From: Streptomyces graminofaciens
Lineage (GTDB): Bacteria; Actinomycetota; Actinomycetes; Streptomycetales; Streptomycetaceae
Assembly: GCF_030294945.1 (NCBI RefSeq)
Contig: NZ_AP018448.1
Span: 7,098,001 to 7,162,000 of the forward strand
Length of the DNA stretch: 64,000 nucleotides
Reading direction: 5' to 3'
Each line of letters begins with the position of its first letter. The stretch's first letter is position 1. Shown in pieces: positions 53,629 to 61,923 of this stretch. Both the position numbers and the translations under genes were made by a program. Under the pieces are notes generated by a model that worked only from the letters and a program-made list of their open reading frames with translations, did no database searches and was not told the origin of the DNA.

Positions 53629-54432
53629 TCAGTGATCAGCAGGGCCCTGGTTGTCCTGTGCGGAGGCCGCGGTTTCCGTGATGAGGACGGCGGCGGTGAC
53701 CGGGCCCGGGGTGTCCGTGGTTGCTGCGCCGGCCACGGCGTCCCGGACTGCGCGGGCGACTTCCAGCGGACGGTGTCCGGAGGCGACCGCGAGGTGGACC
53801 TCGATGTGTCGGCCGGGTGGATCGTCATGGTCCTCCACCTTGACCGGGCGGCTTCCCAGCACGGCGGTGAGGCGCGCGACGCCCGGAACAGCTGTCGCGA
53901 CGTCCGCCAGTTCCCCGACGGGCCCCGACATGGACATGGATCCTGTTCCGGTCGCCGGGGGCGAGCTTCGCTCGGCCGCGGCTTCCGGCGCGGGCCTCAT
54001 GGCCTTCGCCGCGGTCCGCGATTTCACGCCTGTCTCCGGGCCCTCATGGAGATCCGTGACGCGCAGGTCGGCTGTCACGGTGGCCAGGTCGAGCCGTTCG
54101 GCGGCCGCGCTCAGCAGTACGCTCCTCAACTCGTCGGCGGTCTCCGGCAGCGGCCGCGCGAGGGCTGCTGTGAAGGCGGCCTCGATCCTGAGCGGGCCAG
54201 GCGGTAGCGCGCTGGCCGGCGGACGGACGGCCGGCTCGGACACCGGCTTGAGCGGCGCCGACCCGATGCGCAGAGACTCCAGGCGAACACCGGGAATCTC
54301 GGCGGCAGCGCGCCCGAGCGCCTGGACGGCCGCTTGCTCGGTGATCCATGTCCCGTCGCCGGGCCCGCCCAGCGGGAGCAGCCGGCCCAGGCCGAGCCGG
54401 CGCTGTAGTGCCTGCGTCCACGCCTCGGTCAC
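53629..54432 (-). CDS. Asp23-locus companion protein ('P10 family' type)
   Basis: 267 residues from a GTG start (VTEAWTQALQRRLGLGRLLPLGG) after GAAGGTGAGAGG. The N-terminal GDGTWITEQAAVQALGRAAAEIPGVRL recalls the Asp23/Gls24 fold start. Two similar beta-alpha halves are seen (RIEAAFTAALARPLP and HIEVHLAVASGHRPLEVARAVRDAV), joined by a Pro/Ser/Met linker. Streptomyces genomes carry similar proteins next to Asp23 genes under the uninformative name 'nucleopolyhedrovirus P10 family protein'. It is divergent from the Asp23 cassette and probably belongs to it. Confidence 0.7.
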   Translation of the reverse strand: MTEAWTQALQRRLGLGRLLPLGGPGDGTWITEQAAVQALGRAAAEIPGVRLESLRIGSAPLKPVSEPAVRPPASALPPGPLRIEAAFTAALARPLPETADELRSVLLSAAAERLDLATVTADLRVTDLHEGPETGVKSRTAAKAMRPAPEAAAERSSPPATGTGSMSMSGPVGELADVATAVPGVARLTAVLGSRPVKVEDHDDPPGRHIEVHLAVASGHRPLEVARAVRDAVAGAATTDTPGPVTAAVLITETAASAQDNQGPADH

Positions 54433-54491
54433 CGGCCTCTCACCTTCCCTCTTCCATGGCCCGCAATTCGGGCAGAACGTACTAAAACAAC

Positions 54492-54497
54492 TATAAT
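54492..54497 (+). promoter_or_regulatory. TATAAT box upstream of the Asp23 cassette
   Basis: A perfect TATAAT in an A/T-rich island (54480-54505), 46 bases before the Asp23 ATG. The matching -35 is not clear. A/T-rich sequence here is rare in this genome and the position suits the plus-strand operon. Confidence 0.4.
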
Positions 54498-54542
54498 CTG
54501 AAGAACTGAGTGCCATGAACGCGTTGAGGGAGGAATGTCCCG

Positions 54543-54980
54543 ATGACGATGACTGAGGACACCGGCGTAAAGCTTGGCGGTGCGCCCGGTTCTCGCGGCC
54601 GGACGACCGTCGCCGATGTGGTGGTGGAGAAGATCGCCGGAATGGCGGCACGGGACGTGCTCGGCGTCCATGCACTGGGCAGCGGATTCGCGCGCTCGAT
54701 GGGATCCGTGCGGGAGCGGATGCCTGGCTCCGACAGCGGCAAATCCGTCAGGCGCGGAGTCAGTGTCGAGGTCGGAGAGCGGCAGGCGGCCATCGATCTG
54801 GAGATCGTCGTCGACTACGGCGTCTCGATCACGGACGTGGCCGGTGCGGTGCGGGAGAACGTGATCTCCGCGGTGGAGCGGATGGCGGGTCGGGAAGTCG
54901 TGGAAGTCAACATCCTGGTCAGCGACGTGAAGCTGCCCGACGAGGAGGACGAAGGGGAGGAGCGGCAGCGGATCCAGTAG
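54543..54980 (+). CDS. Asp23/Gls24-family envelope stress protein
   Basis: A 145-residue Asp23/Gls24 protein: GRTTVADVVVEKIAGMAARDVLGVHAL, GVSVEVGERQAAIDLEIVVDYGVSI, and EVNILVSDVKLPDEED. In Staphylococcus Asp23 is tethered to the membrane by AmaP and responds to cell-wall or alkaline stress. The cassette that follows here ends with an AmaP-like protein. An acidic C-terminal tail (DEEDEGEERQ) is visible. Confidence 0.92.
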   Translation: MTMTEDTGVKLGGAPGSRGRTTVADVVVEKIAGMAARDVLGVHALGSGFARSMGSVRERMPGSDSGKSVRRGVSVEVGERQAAIDLEIVVDYGVSITDVAGAVRENVISAVERMAGREVVEVNILVSDVKLPDEEDEGEERQRIQ

Positions 54981-55018
54981 CCGGGGCGGAGCAGCCCGCT
55001 TGAGTGAAGGAGCGCGTG

Positions 55019-55246
55019 ATGAGCAGGGCCGTGGTGGGCTTGATGGCCGGAATGGCGCTGGGTTTCGCCGCGTATTTCGGTGACTTCTGGGCTTTCCTGC
55101 TGGTGCTGGGGCTGGGCGTCGTCGGTCTCGTGGTCGGGCGGTTCATGGAAGGTGACCTCGAACCGGGCGACTTCGTCCGCCGCCGGGAACGGCAGGAGCG
55201 GATCAGCGATGACCGGCGACGGGCTCGGGAGGACTGGCGGCGGTGA
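55019..55246 (+). CDS. DUF2273-type small membrane protein
   Basis: 75 residues with a long hydrophobic region of two helices (residues 3-42, VGLMAGMALGFAAYFGDF, AFLLVLGLGVVGLVVGRF) and a highly charged tail (RRRERQERISDDRRRARED). Members of DUF2273 are constant partners of Asp23/AmaP genes. RBS GAAGGAGCG precedes the ATG. Its stop overlaps the next start. Confidence 0.85.
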   Translation: MSRAVVGLMAGMALGFAAYFGDFWAFLLVLGLGVVGLVVGRFMEGDLEPGDFVRRRERQERISDDRRRAREDWRR

Positions 55247-55689
55247 CCGGTGAAGCCGATCGGAGTCCGGGCATCCCTCGCGAGGAGCGCGGCGCGATCA
55301 CCGTAGCCGACCGGGTCGTGGCGAAGATCGCTTCCTGGGCGGCGCGCGAGGCGCTGAGCCGGTTCACCGAGTCGGCCGGCCACGTACCGCCCGGCCGCCG
55401 GACGCCACACGTGACCACATCCGTGCGGCGGGCACCGGAGCGCACCACCGCGGGACGAGACGCCGAATCTGCCACCGGCCGGCAGGCGGTGCTCGGCGAG
55501 GCCCGGATGCGCATCACCGTCGAGCTCGGCTACCCGTCCGACATCGGGGCGCAGTGCGCCGCAGTGCGCCGGGAGGTCACCGAACGCCTCAGGACATGGG
55601 CCGGCATGGAGGTGCCCGACCTCGTGGTGTCGGTCGAGAGGCTGCACTCGGCGTATGCGCGCCACACGGACCAGGAGAGGGTGAGATGA
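55243..55689 (+). CDS. Second Asp23-like protein
   Basis: 148 residues from a GTG overlapping the previous stop. It keeps an Asp23-like start (GAITVADRVVAKIASWAAREAL) and end (RITVELGYPSDIGAQCAAVRREVTERLRTWAGMEVPDLVVSVERL), separated by a basic, Arg/Thr-rich insertion. It is the paralogue of the 54543 protein and probably heteromerises with it at the membrane. The 3' end overlaps the next gene by ATGA. Confidence 0.8.
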   Translation: MTGEADRSPGIPREERGAITVADRVVAKIASWAAREALSRFTESAGHVPPGRRTPHVTTSVRRAPERTTAGRDAESATGRQAVLGEARMRITVELGYPSDIGAQCAAVRREVTERLRTWAGMEVPDLVVSVERLHSAYARHTDQERVR

Positions 55690-56411
55690 GCGCGAACACC
55701 TGGCGGCAGCCGACCGGCGACAGCGCCCCTTCCTCCGATTCCGGACCGGCAGCTCCGCCCGCCGACGGCGACCCGGGAGCGGAGACGGGCGCGGGTGCGA
55801 CGGCGGCGAGCGATGAATCAGGCCAGCCGGCGGCGAGCGATGAATCAGGCCCGCCGGCGCGCCGCTTCTGGTCGGCACGGCGGATTCCCGCGGCCTTGGT
55901 GGCCCTGCTGTCCGTGGTGGCCGTAGGGCTGCTCCTGTACGACGTGGTCTCGGTGCGGGCAGGCCGGTCCGCGATGCGCTGGCGGTGGCGGCTCGCCGAG
56001 GAACTGGCCACACGGCCACTGGATGACATCTGGATGATCGTCGGGGCCGCGGTGGCGATGGCCCTCGGCCTGTGGCTTTTCCTGCTGGCGGTGACGCCGG
56101 GACTGCGCAGGCTGCTGCCCATGCGGCAGCCCACCGGTATCCCCGGGACGGAGGAGGTCCGCGCCGGGCTGGACCGCCGCGCGGCAGCCCTGCTGCTGCG
56201 CGACCGGGCCATGCAGGTGGCCGGTGTCCAGTCGGCACGGGTCGCAGTGGGCCGCCGGAAGGTCAAGGCCCGGGCATGGGCACACTTCCGCGATCTCGAG
56301 GAGGTGCGCGCGGACCTGGACGCCACGCTGGGGAAAGCCGTGACGTCCCTGCGTCTGGCCCGGCGACCCACGCTGGCCGTGCGTGTCCGGCGCCCGAAGC
56401 GGAAGGGCTGA
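55686..56411 (+). CDS. DUF6286 membrane protein of the Asp23 cassette
   Basis: 241 residues. A disordered Pro/Ser/Ala/Asp N-terminus (1-55) with a duplicated AASDESGQP/AASDESGPP unit, two membrane helices (about 70-90 and 120-140), and a C-terminal DUF6286 domain (GLDRRAAALLLRDRAMQVAGVQSARVAVGRRKVKARAWAHF in outline). It is usual in actinobacterial Asp23 operons and likely anchors or organises the Asp23 proteins. Translation is coupled to both neighbours or nearly so. Confidence 0.82.
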   Translation: MSANTWRQPTGDSAPSSDSGPAAPPADGDPGAETGAGATAASDESGQPAASDESGPPARRFWSARRIPAALVALLSVVAVGLLLYDVVSVRAGRSAMRWRWRLAEELATRPLDDIWMIVGAAVAMALGLWLFLLAVTPGLRRLLPMRQPTGIPGTEEVRAGLDRRAAALLLRDRAMQVAGVQSARVAVGRRKVKARAWAHFRDLEEVRADLDATLGKAVTSLRLARRPTLAVRVRRPKRKG

Positions 56412-56421
56412 GGTGATCCTG

Positions 56422-57015
56422 ATGCTCAAGGCAGTGAACCGGGTGCTGCTGGGGCTTCTCGGCCTTGGACTGTTCGCCCTGGGTGGTGGCGTACTGCTGG
56501 GCGGGCTGGATCTGCAGCGCCGCTGGGATTTCGGCATGCCGGGCTGGTGGCCCTTCCGTGGGCCGGACGATGTGGTGCTGGGCGTCGAGGGACGCACCCG
56601 GTGGCGGGAAGAGGGGTGGTGGTGGCCGACCGTCATCGCGGTGCTCGCCGTGCTGCTGGTCCTGCTGCTGTGGTGGCTCCTCGCACAGCGCGGACAGCGC
56701 CTGGACCGGGTCCTAGTCAACAGCGAAGACGGCGCGCCGGCCCGGCTCAACGGCCGCACGCTGGAGAACGTCATCGAGGAAGAGGCGCAAGCCCTCGACG
56801 GGGTCTCGCACGCTCATGTCCGGCTGACGGGCCGACGTACTGCTCCCACCGCACGCGTGCGGCTGCTGCTGGAGCCTCACGCGGATCCAGCGCGGACTCT
56901 GGGACGACTGATCCGGGAAACACTCGCACACGCACGAGACTCGGCCGGCCTGGACCGTCTCCCGTCGAAGGTCCGACTCCGGGAAGCCCGCCACCGCGCC
57001 CGACGCACCGCCTAG
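56422..57015 (+). CDS. amaP: AmaP-like alkaline-shock membrane anchor
   Basis: 197 residues with two membrane helices (about 6-30 and 68-88, joined by a Trp-rich loop FGMPGWWPFRGPDD) and a cytoplasmic C-terminal domain that resembles Asp23 interaction folds (ENVIEEEAQALDGVSHAHVRLTG). The ATG after GAGGTGATCCTG is chosen. It should anchor Asp23 proteins at the membrane. It is last in the six-gene cassette. Confidence 0.82.
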   Translation: MLKAVNRVLLGLLGLGLFALGGGVLLGGLDLQRRWDFGMPGWWPFRGPDDVVLGVEGRTRWREEGWWWPTVIAVLAVLLVLLLWWLLAQRGQRLDRVLVNSEDGAPARLNGRTLENVIEEEAQALDGVSHAHVRLTGRRTAPTARVRLLLEPHADPARTLGRLIRETLAHARDSAGLDRLPSKVRLREARHRARRTA

Positions 57016-57148
57016 CCAGGGCCTGTCGTCGGTGCGCCGTGACGCGAGCGGGGGCTGTCGCCCCACCGCCTGCGGTATTGCGACCTCGGGTACGAAACAC
57101 CAGGTCAGCGCCAGGCTTCAGTCAGGTAGCCGGTGCGTCGTCGCGGGC

Positions 57149-58390
57149 TCAGTCGAGCGTGGCGAGGTGATCGGCGTCGCCGCCCCGCCACTCGATGAGG
57201 AAGATGGTCGCGTCGTCGGTCGTGGTGCCGCCGCGTTCCTGTTTCAGGGCGTGGGAGAGCGCTCGTACCACCGCCCGTACCTCGGTGCGGTCGTGGAGGA
57301 TCCGGTTGGTCCACTCGATGAGCTGCTCCTCACCGAACTGTTCCCCGCCGACCTGGTGCTCCTCGATCAGGCCGTCGGTGAAGCACAGCAACCGGTCCCC
57401 GGGGTGCAGCATCCGCTCGCTGACCACCGGCTCCTCGCCGCCGAAGCCGACCGGCAACGTGGTCGGGCTCTCCAGCCGGTCCACCACTGCGCGGTCACGG
57501 ATCAGGAACGGAGCCGGGTGGCCGGCGTTGACCCACTGCAGCCGGCCTGTGGTGATGTCCAGGACCATCATCTGTGCGGTGACGAAGTGGTCCAGGCCGA
57601 ACTGTTCATTGATGGCCCTGTCCATGAACGCGTACACCTGGGACAGATCGGTGTGGGCCCGTCGCGTGTGGCGATAGGCGCCGATGGCCACCGTCGCCAT
57701 GGTCGCCGCGTCCAGCCCGTGGCCCATCGCGTCGATCATGGCCACGTGGAGGATGTCGCCGTTGAGGGCGTAGTCGAAGCTGTCGCCGGCCACGTCGTAG
57801 GCGGGCTCCAGGATTCCGGCCACCTCGACCTGCGGAATGGTCATCGACAGCGGGGGCAGCAACGACCACTGGATCTCCGCTGCCACGCTCATGGGGGCGC
57901 TGCGGCGGGCCTGGAAGAACTGGTCGGTGTAGGCGTCCTTGGTGACGATCATGTCCGCGACCAGACCGGCGAGCCTGCGGAGCAACCGCCGGTCGTCGTC
58001 ATCGACGCTGTCCAGGGTGACGGCCATCGCCCCGATCTGGTCGCTGCCGTCCAGCAGCGGCAGGTACATCCGTACACCGCCGTCCACCGGAACCTCCACC
58101 GTTCTGCGGCCCAGGAACGCCTGGCCGGCGGGGGAGTCCTCGACCGGCTCGGGGCCGCCGACCCTCAGCCTCCGGCCCGGCAACGGCACCAGCAGCACCT
58201 GTTCGTAGTCCTGCAGGAGGATGGAGACCTCACGTCCCCCGACCCTGGCCACCTCTTCCGCGACGAGTGGGGCGATCAACTCCGGCGGCATCTCGTGGGC
58301 CCGGTCCAGCAGCACACCCAGCAGCCGTTCGCCGAACCCCTCCGACCGGTCCACCCCGATCCTGCCCGACTTGTGCCCACCGTCCGTCAT
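57149..58390 (-). CDS. SpoIIE-type PP2C phosphatase with GAF-like sensor
   Basis: 413 residues. Residues ~25-165 form a GAF-like sensor (HEMPPELIAPLVAEEVARVGG, LPLLDGSDQIGAMAVTLDS). Residues ~190-405 are an SpoIIE/PP2C phosphatase with metal-binding Asp residues (DVAGDSFDYAL, IDAMGHGLDAA, and CFTDGLIE...TDDATIFLIEW). Such phosphatases dephosphorylate anti-anti-sigma factors and so tune SigB-like stress responses. No DNA-binding or HATPase domain is present. The start follows GGGGAGG. Confidence 0.9.
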   Translation of the reverse strand: MTDGGHKSGRIGVDRSEGFGERLLGVLLDRAHEMPPELIAPLVAEEVARVGGREVSILLQDYEQVLLVPLPGRRLRVGGPEPVEDSPAGQAFLGRRTVEVPVDGGVRMYLPLLDGSDQIGAMAVTLDSVDDDDRRLLRRLAGLVADMIVTKDAYTDQFFQARRSAPMSVAAEIQWSLLPPLSMTIPQVEVAGILEPAYDVAGDSFDYALNGDILHVAMIDAMGHGLDAATMATVAIGAYRHTRRAHTDLSQVYAFMDRAINEQFGLDHFVTAQMMVLDITTGRLQWVNAGHPAPFLIRDRAVVDRLESPTTLPVGFGGEEPVVSERMLHPGDRLLCFTDGLIEEHQVGGEQFGEEQLIEWTNRILHDRTEVRAVVRALSHALKQERGGTTTDDATIFLIEWRGGDADHLATLD

Positions 58391-58717
58391 GGCTCTCTGC
58401 CTCCCCTGTTGGATCCACCCGGCAGGCAACGGCGATCAGCGTGGCACGACGCTGCCGACCTGCACAGGCTCGCACCGCCGACCGGTCCAACGAGCCGATT
58501 ACGCCATGGGCGGCACGTCGCCCTCAAACGCCGGTCGGCACAAGGGGCTTGGTTCGACGGGGGCATGGGCACGTCGGCCGGTGAGCGGGCCGGGTTCGGG
58601 GTGCTGGTCCTGATCGAAGGGCCCGACGGTGGTCGTCGCCGGCTGGTCGGCAGCTACCAGCGCATCGGCGGAACGGATCACGCCCTGCCCCTGGCTCCCG
58701 CGTCCGTCGTGCTCCAA

Positions 58718-58745
58718 CGACCCCGGCGTATACACACCGGGGTCG
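58718..58745. promoter_or_regulatory. 9-bp stem hairpin
   Basis: CGACCCCGG and CCGGGGTCG around the loop CGTATACACA. It could be a terminator or operator; no gene ends here, so an operator is favoured. Confidence 0.35.
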
Positions 58746-58929
58746 CCCTTCCGGGCCGGTCGCACGTGAGAGTGTGCCGACCCACTTTCATGCTATGCCT
58801 GGTGTGCATTTCGGGCATCCGGTGTCATCGCGGCTCTCGTGTCGTGCGCCCCGAGGAGTACGCTGAAGACACCGAGGACATTTCGCGCACCGGCTACCAC
58901 GCTCGTGTCGTTTTCGGCGATCGAATAGG

Positions 58930-58953
58930 CCGGGCCGACCGCGGTCGGCCCGG
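58930..58953. promoter_or_regulatory. Perfect 24-bp palindrome before the DUF5994 gene
   Basis: Left arm CCGGGCCGACCG and its exact reverse complement with no spacer. It ends 15 bases before the ATG, overlapping the ribosome-binding region, so it could form a translation-blocking cruciform/hairpin or a repressor site. Confidence 0.6.
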
Positions 58954-58968
58954 GGCAGGGTTCGCGTC

Positions 58969-59577
58969 ATGACTGCGACCATTTCTCTCTCGCCGACACT
59001 CGAAGACCGGCTCTCGTCGTCCTCCCCCGCCTCTTCCTCTCTCCGGCTGTCGCTGGCTCCGGTCGGCGCCGCTCCGGCTCTCCTGGACGGCGCATGGTGG
59101 CCCCGTTCTCGCGATCTCGGGGCGGAACTCCCCATCCTGACAGCCGTGTTGGATCCGCTGTGGGGGCGGATCACCAGGGTCACGGTCAATCCCACCCACT
59201 GGCCCGTCGTCCCGCGCAAGGTGCCCGTCGGCGGGCATGTCGTGAAGGTGGGCTGGTTCCTGCCCGAGCAGGATCCGCACGAACTGCTGCTGCTCTCGTA
59301 CCACGTGGGCCGCTGGAACCTCCTGGTGGTCCCGCCGCGGACGGAACCCGTCTCAGCCGCCTGGCTGATGGCCGCCGCGAGCGACCCCCTGGGCACGTCG
59401 ACCGCGAGCCGGTTGATGGAACAGGCCGCCCGTCTGCGGAGGGCGAAGGAGACCGACCGGGCCGTGGAGGCGGTCTGGGACTCCGAGGGAGGGCCTGGGG
59501 CCCGCGATGAGGGAGGGCATGGGGCCCGCGATCCAGGGAGTGGACGAGGTCGAGGAGGCCGGTGCCCAGCGACGTGA
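58969..59577 (+). CDS. DUF5994 protein with altered C-terminus
   Basis: 202 residues. Residues ~18-165 match the actinobacterial DUF5994 family (LRLSLAPVGAAPALLDGAWWPRSRDLGAELPILTAVL in outline; PRKVPVGGHVVKVGWFLPEQDPHELLLLSYHVGRWNLLVVPP). The last 30 residues come from a 24-base repeat and from sequence antisense to the end of the HxlR gene, so the original terminus is lost or extended. Function is unknown. Confidence 0.75.
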   Translation: MTATISLSPTLEDRLSSSSPASSSLRLSLAPVGAAPALLDGAWWPRSRDLGAELPILTAVLDPLWGRITRVTVNPTHWPVVPRKVPVGGHVVKVGWFLPEQDPHELLLLSYHVGRWNLLVVPPRTEPVSAAWLMAAASDPLGTSTASRLMEQAARLRRAKETDRAVEAVWDSEGGPGARDEGGHGARDPGSGRGRGGRCPAT

Positions 59578-59878
59578 GGGCGTATTCCACGCGTGGAGGT
59601 ACTTCGCCGTGGGCCGTCCTGGTGATCAGGCCGTGCTGCTGGAGCTGTCGCAGAGTGAGGGTGAGCATGCGCTGGGAGATCCCGGGGACGGCGTGTCGGA
59701 GCTCGGTGTAGCGCAGAGGCCCGTCGTGCAGCGTGCCGATCACGGGCAGGCTCCACTTGTCGCCGAGGCGGTCGAGGGTCTGCCGGATGAAGTCCGCGCG
59801 CTCGACCGGGACCTGGGAGCACCGGCCGGGAAGATGGGTGGCTCTCTCCTGGGATGCTGCCGCTTTCAACGCGCGCAT
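59186..59878 (-). CDS. HxlR-family regulator with abnormal read-through C-terminus
   Basis: The first 116 residues are a winged helix-turn-helix of the HxlR type (ADFIRQTLDRLGDKWSLPVIGTL, YTELRHAVPGISQRMLTLTLRQL, GLITRTAHGEVPPRVEYALTSLGTGLLDLVHSL). The usual end (about 10-15 more residues) is missing. Instead the frame runs on for 114 residues antisense to DUF5994, with Arg/Pro/Ser-rich composition. The 3' end was probably lost in a rearrangement, with a 24-base repeat at the join. DNA binding may remain. Confidence 0.65.
   Translation of the reverse strand: MRALKAAASQERATHLPGRCSQVPVERADFIRQTLDRLGDKWSLPVIGTLHDGPLRYTELRHAVPGISQRMLTLTLRQLQQHGLITRTAHGEVPPRVEYALTSLGTGLLDLVHSLDRGPHALPHRGPQALPRSPRPPPRPGRSPSPSADGRPVPSTGSRSTCPGGRSRRPSARRLRRVPSAAGPPGGSSGPRGTRAAAVRADPARAGTSPPSRHARRRAPCAGRRASGWD
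59485..59532. repeat. Two tandem 24-bp units at the DUF5994/HxlR junction
   Basis: GAGGGAGGGCCTGGGGCCCG... and GAGGGAGGGCATGGGGCCCG... (one difference). They lie exactly where the HxlR domain ends and DUF5994 loses family similarity. Confidence 0.85.
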
Positions 59879-59944
59879 TCCTTCCAGTAGGGCGGCACAT
59901 GGATGCGCCGCCGGTCGGGGACCGTACCCCCGGCTCGCGACTGC

Positions 59945-60796
59945 TCAGGGGGTGAGTTGCTGGTGTCCTATGACCGAGAGGAGTTCCAGCTTTCCCTGGC
60001 TTTCCGTGCCGGGGCGGGCGGTCATGACCACCAGGGTCTGGGCGCGGTTCTCGGTAAACAGGACCTGGGCGTCGACGTCGATGCGGCCGAGGTCGGGGTG
60101 GAGGATCGTCTTGCTGTCGCCGTAGCGCTGGGCGACCTCCTGGAGTTCCCACAGGCCGGCGAACTCGGGGCTGCGTTCCTGGAGTTCGGCGACGATCCGG
60201 GCGGCTCTGGGGTCTCCGCTGCCGGCCTTGAGCGCGGCCCGTAGGCGGGCCGCCTGGGCGCGGCCGTGGCGGGGGTGGTCCTCCTCGGGGTACACCAGCC
60301 GCTCGGCGGGGTCGGTGAACCAGCGGTAGTAGGCGCTGCGGGCCAGGCCGGTGTGGCGCATCTGGTCGCCGAGCAGGGCGGTGGCGATCGGGTTCATCGC
60401 GAGGGTGTCGGCCATGTCGGACAGCACCAGGGCCGGGGTGTCGTCGTTCAGGCGCTCCAGGACCCGCATGAGGGCTGGGCTGACGTGCTCGGAGCGCTGG
60501 AAGCGGGCCGGGGCGTTGTGGCCGATGAGTGCGAAGAGGTGGTCGCGTTCGTCCGGGGTCAGTCGCAGCGCCCGGGCGAGGGCGGTGGCGATCTGGATGG
60601 ACGGCTGCGGGGCGCGCTGCTGCTCCAGGCGGGCGTAGTAGTCGGTGGACATGCCGGCGAGCTGGGCGACCTCCTCGCGGCGCAGCCCCTGGGTGCGCCG
60701 GCGCGGGCCCTCGACCAGGCCGACGTCGCGGGGGCGCAGCGTCTCACGCCGCCGACGCAGGAACTCCGCCAGCTCTTTCCTGTCCATGCTCTCCAT
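59945..60796 (-). CDS. XRE-family regulator with MmyB-type ligand domain
   Basis: 283 residues. N-terminal helix-turn-helix (about 5-85, LAEFLRRRRETLRPRDVGL, LRREEVAQLAGMSTDYYARLEQ) and a C-terminal PAS-like MmyB ligand-binding domain (about 105-275, RVLERLNDDTPALVLSDMADTLAMNPIATALLG, YRWFTDPAERLVYPEEDH). Such regulators commonly control an adjacent divergent SDR gene, as here (60942). An internally deleted second copy lies at 63286-63470. Confidence 0.92.
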   Translation of the reverse strand: MESMDRKELAEFLRRRRETLRPRDVGLVEGPRRRTQGLRREEVAQLAGMSTDYYARLEQQRAPQPSIQIATALARALRLTPDERDHLFALIGHNAPARFQRSEHVSPALMRVLERLNDDTPALVLSDMADTLAMNPIATALLGDQMRHTGLARSAYYRWFTDPAERLVYPEEDHPRHGRAQAARLRAALKAGSGDPRAARIVAELQERSPEFAGLWELQEVAQRYGDSKTILHPDLGRIDVDAQVLFTENRAQTLVVMTARPGTESQGKLELLSVIGHQQLTP

Positions 60797-60941
60797 GGTC
60801 GCCGCTTTCCGTTGTCCCAGCCAGGGACCGCCGATCCATGGATAAACCTTCCTCTCCCCGCCTCCGTGCGGGCGCTCCTACGGTCGAGGCTGCGGGCGGG
60901 GCGTTCACCGGTCCGCGGCCAGCGAAGGAGAGAAGACCCCC

Positions 60942-61694
60942 ATGAAGATGACCGGCAACACCATCCTGATCACCGGCGGCACCTCGGGCATCGGGCACGG
61001 CCTGGCCCTGCGCCTGCACGAAGCCGGCAACAAGGTGATCGTCGCGGGCCGGCGCAAGGAACTCCTCGACGAGATCACCGCCGGGAACCCGGGCATCGAC
61101 ACGCTCGTCCTCGACGTCGCCGACCCCGCGTCGATCGCCCGCGCCGCCGAGACGCTCGCGGCAAGCCACCCCGAGCTGAACGTGCTCGTCAACAACGCGG
61201 GCATCATGCTGCCGGAGAACCTCCTCGACCCGGCCTCCCTCCCGGTCGCCGAGGACCACGTCACGGTCAACCTGCTCGGCACGATCCGGATGACGTACGC
61301 CTTCCTGCCGCTGCTGGTGGGCAAGGACGACGCGGTCGTCATGAACGTCACCTCCGCGCTGGCGTTCGTACCGCTGCCGATCACCCCGACCTACAACGCG
61401 ACCAAGGCCGCGCTGCACTCCTTCTCCGAGAGCCTGCGCATCCAGCTCGCCGGTGCTGACGCCGGCGTCCAGGTGATCGAGGTGGTCCCACCGGCTGTGC
61501 GCACGACCCTGCTGGGTCAGGAGGACAGCGAGACGGCCATGCCGCTCGACGACTTCCTCTCCGAGACCCTGACCCTCCTGCGCGAGAAGCCCGACGCCAA
61601 GGAAAACATCGTCGAGCAAGCCAGGTTCGTGCGCGACGCGGAGGCCAACGGCACGTACGACGACGTCCTGGCCATGCTCAGCAAGATCGGCTGA
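60942..61694 (+). CDS. Short-chain dehydrogenase/reductase (DltE-like)
   Basis: A 250-residue classical SDR with TGGTSGIG (11-18), NNAGI (84-88), Ser138, and the YNATK pair Tyr151-Lys155. The start follows GAAGGAGAG. It is divergent from the XRE/MmyB regulator and presumably under its control; the 145-base spacer contains the shared promoter. The C-terminal PDAKENIVEQARFVRDAEANGTYDDVLAMLSKIG type segment is typical of the DltE-like subgroup. Substrate unknown. Confidence 0.93.
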   Translation: MKMTGNTILITGGTSGIGHGLALRLHEAGNKVIVAGRRKELLDEITAGNPGIDTLVLDVADPASIARAAETLAASHPELNVLVNNAGIMLPENLLDPASLPVAEDHVTVNLLGTIRMTYAFLPLLVGKDDAVVMNVTSALAFVPLPITPTYNATKAALHSFSESLRIQLAGADAGVQVIEVVPPAVRTTLLGQEDSETAMPLDDFLSETLTLLREKPDAKENIVEQARFVRDAEANGTYDDVLAMLSKIG

Positions 61695-61923
61695 GTCTGT
61701 TCCGGCGGCCTCACCCCGGCCGCTACGGCGACGGCGGACGCCGCCCGTCCGCCCTCCCGACCGCATCGAGCTGGTCCGGTGGGGAGGCGCCCTGTAGTCA
61801 GCCCCAGTCTTCGCCAGTCAGCCCCAGTCTTCCAGTCCTCGCCAGGCCTCCCGCCGCGACCGCCGCCACCTGGGGTGACGCGCATCGTGCGACTCAGTCT
61901 TGTTCCCATCCCGGGAGATGATC

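Larger units (their letters stand above)
58391..58968. other. Long divergent region with two palindromes
   Basis: 578 bases without a convincing gene on either strand. It holds a hairpin at 58718-58745 and a 24-base palindrome at 58930-58953, both listed separately. Confidence 0.45.

Noticed and set aside
58499..58765. A small minus-strand gene in the gap before DUF5994
   Set aside because: No RBS, no domain and composition like its antisense; the region carries palindromes instead.
57032..58972. A 646-codon plus-strand open frame
   Set aside because: It is the antisense of the SpoIIE-type phosphatase and shows no domain; long antisense frames are common in GC-rich DNA.
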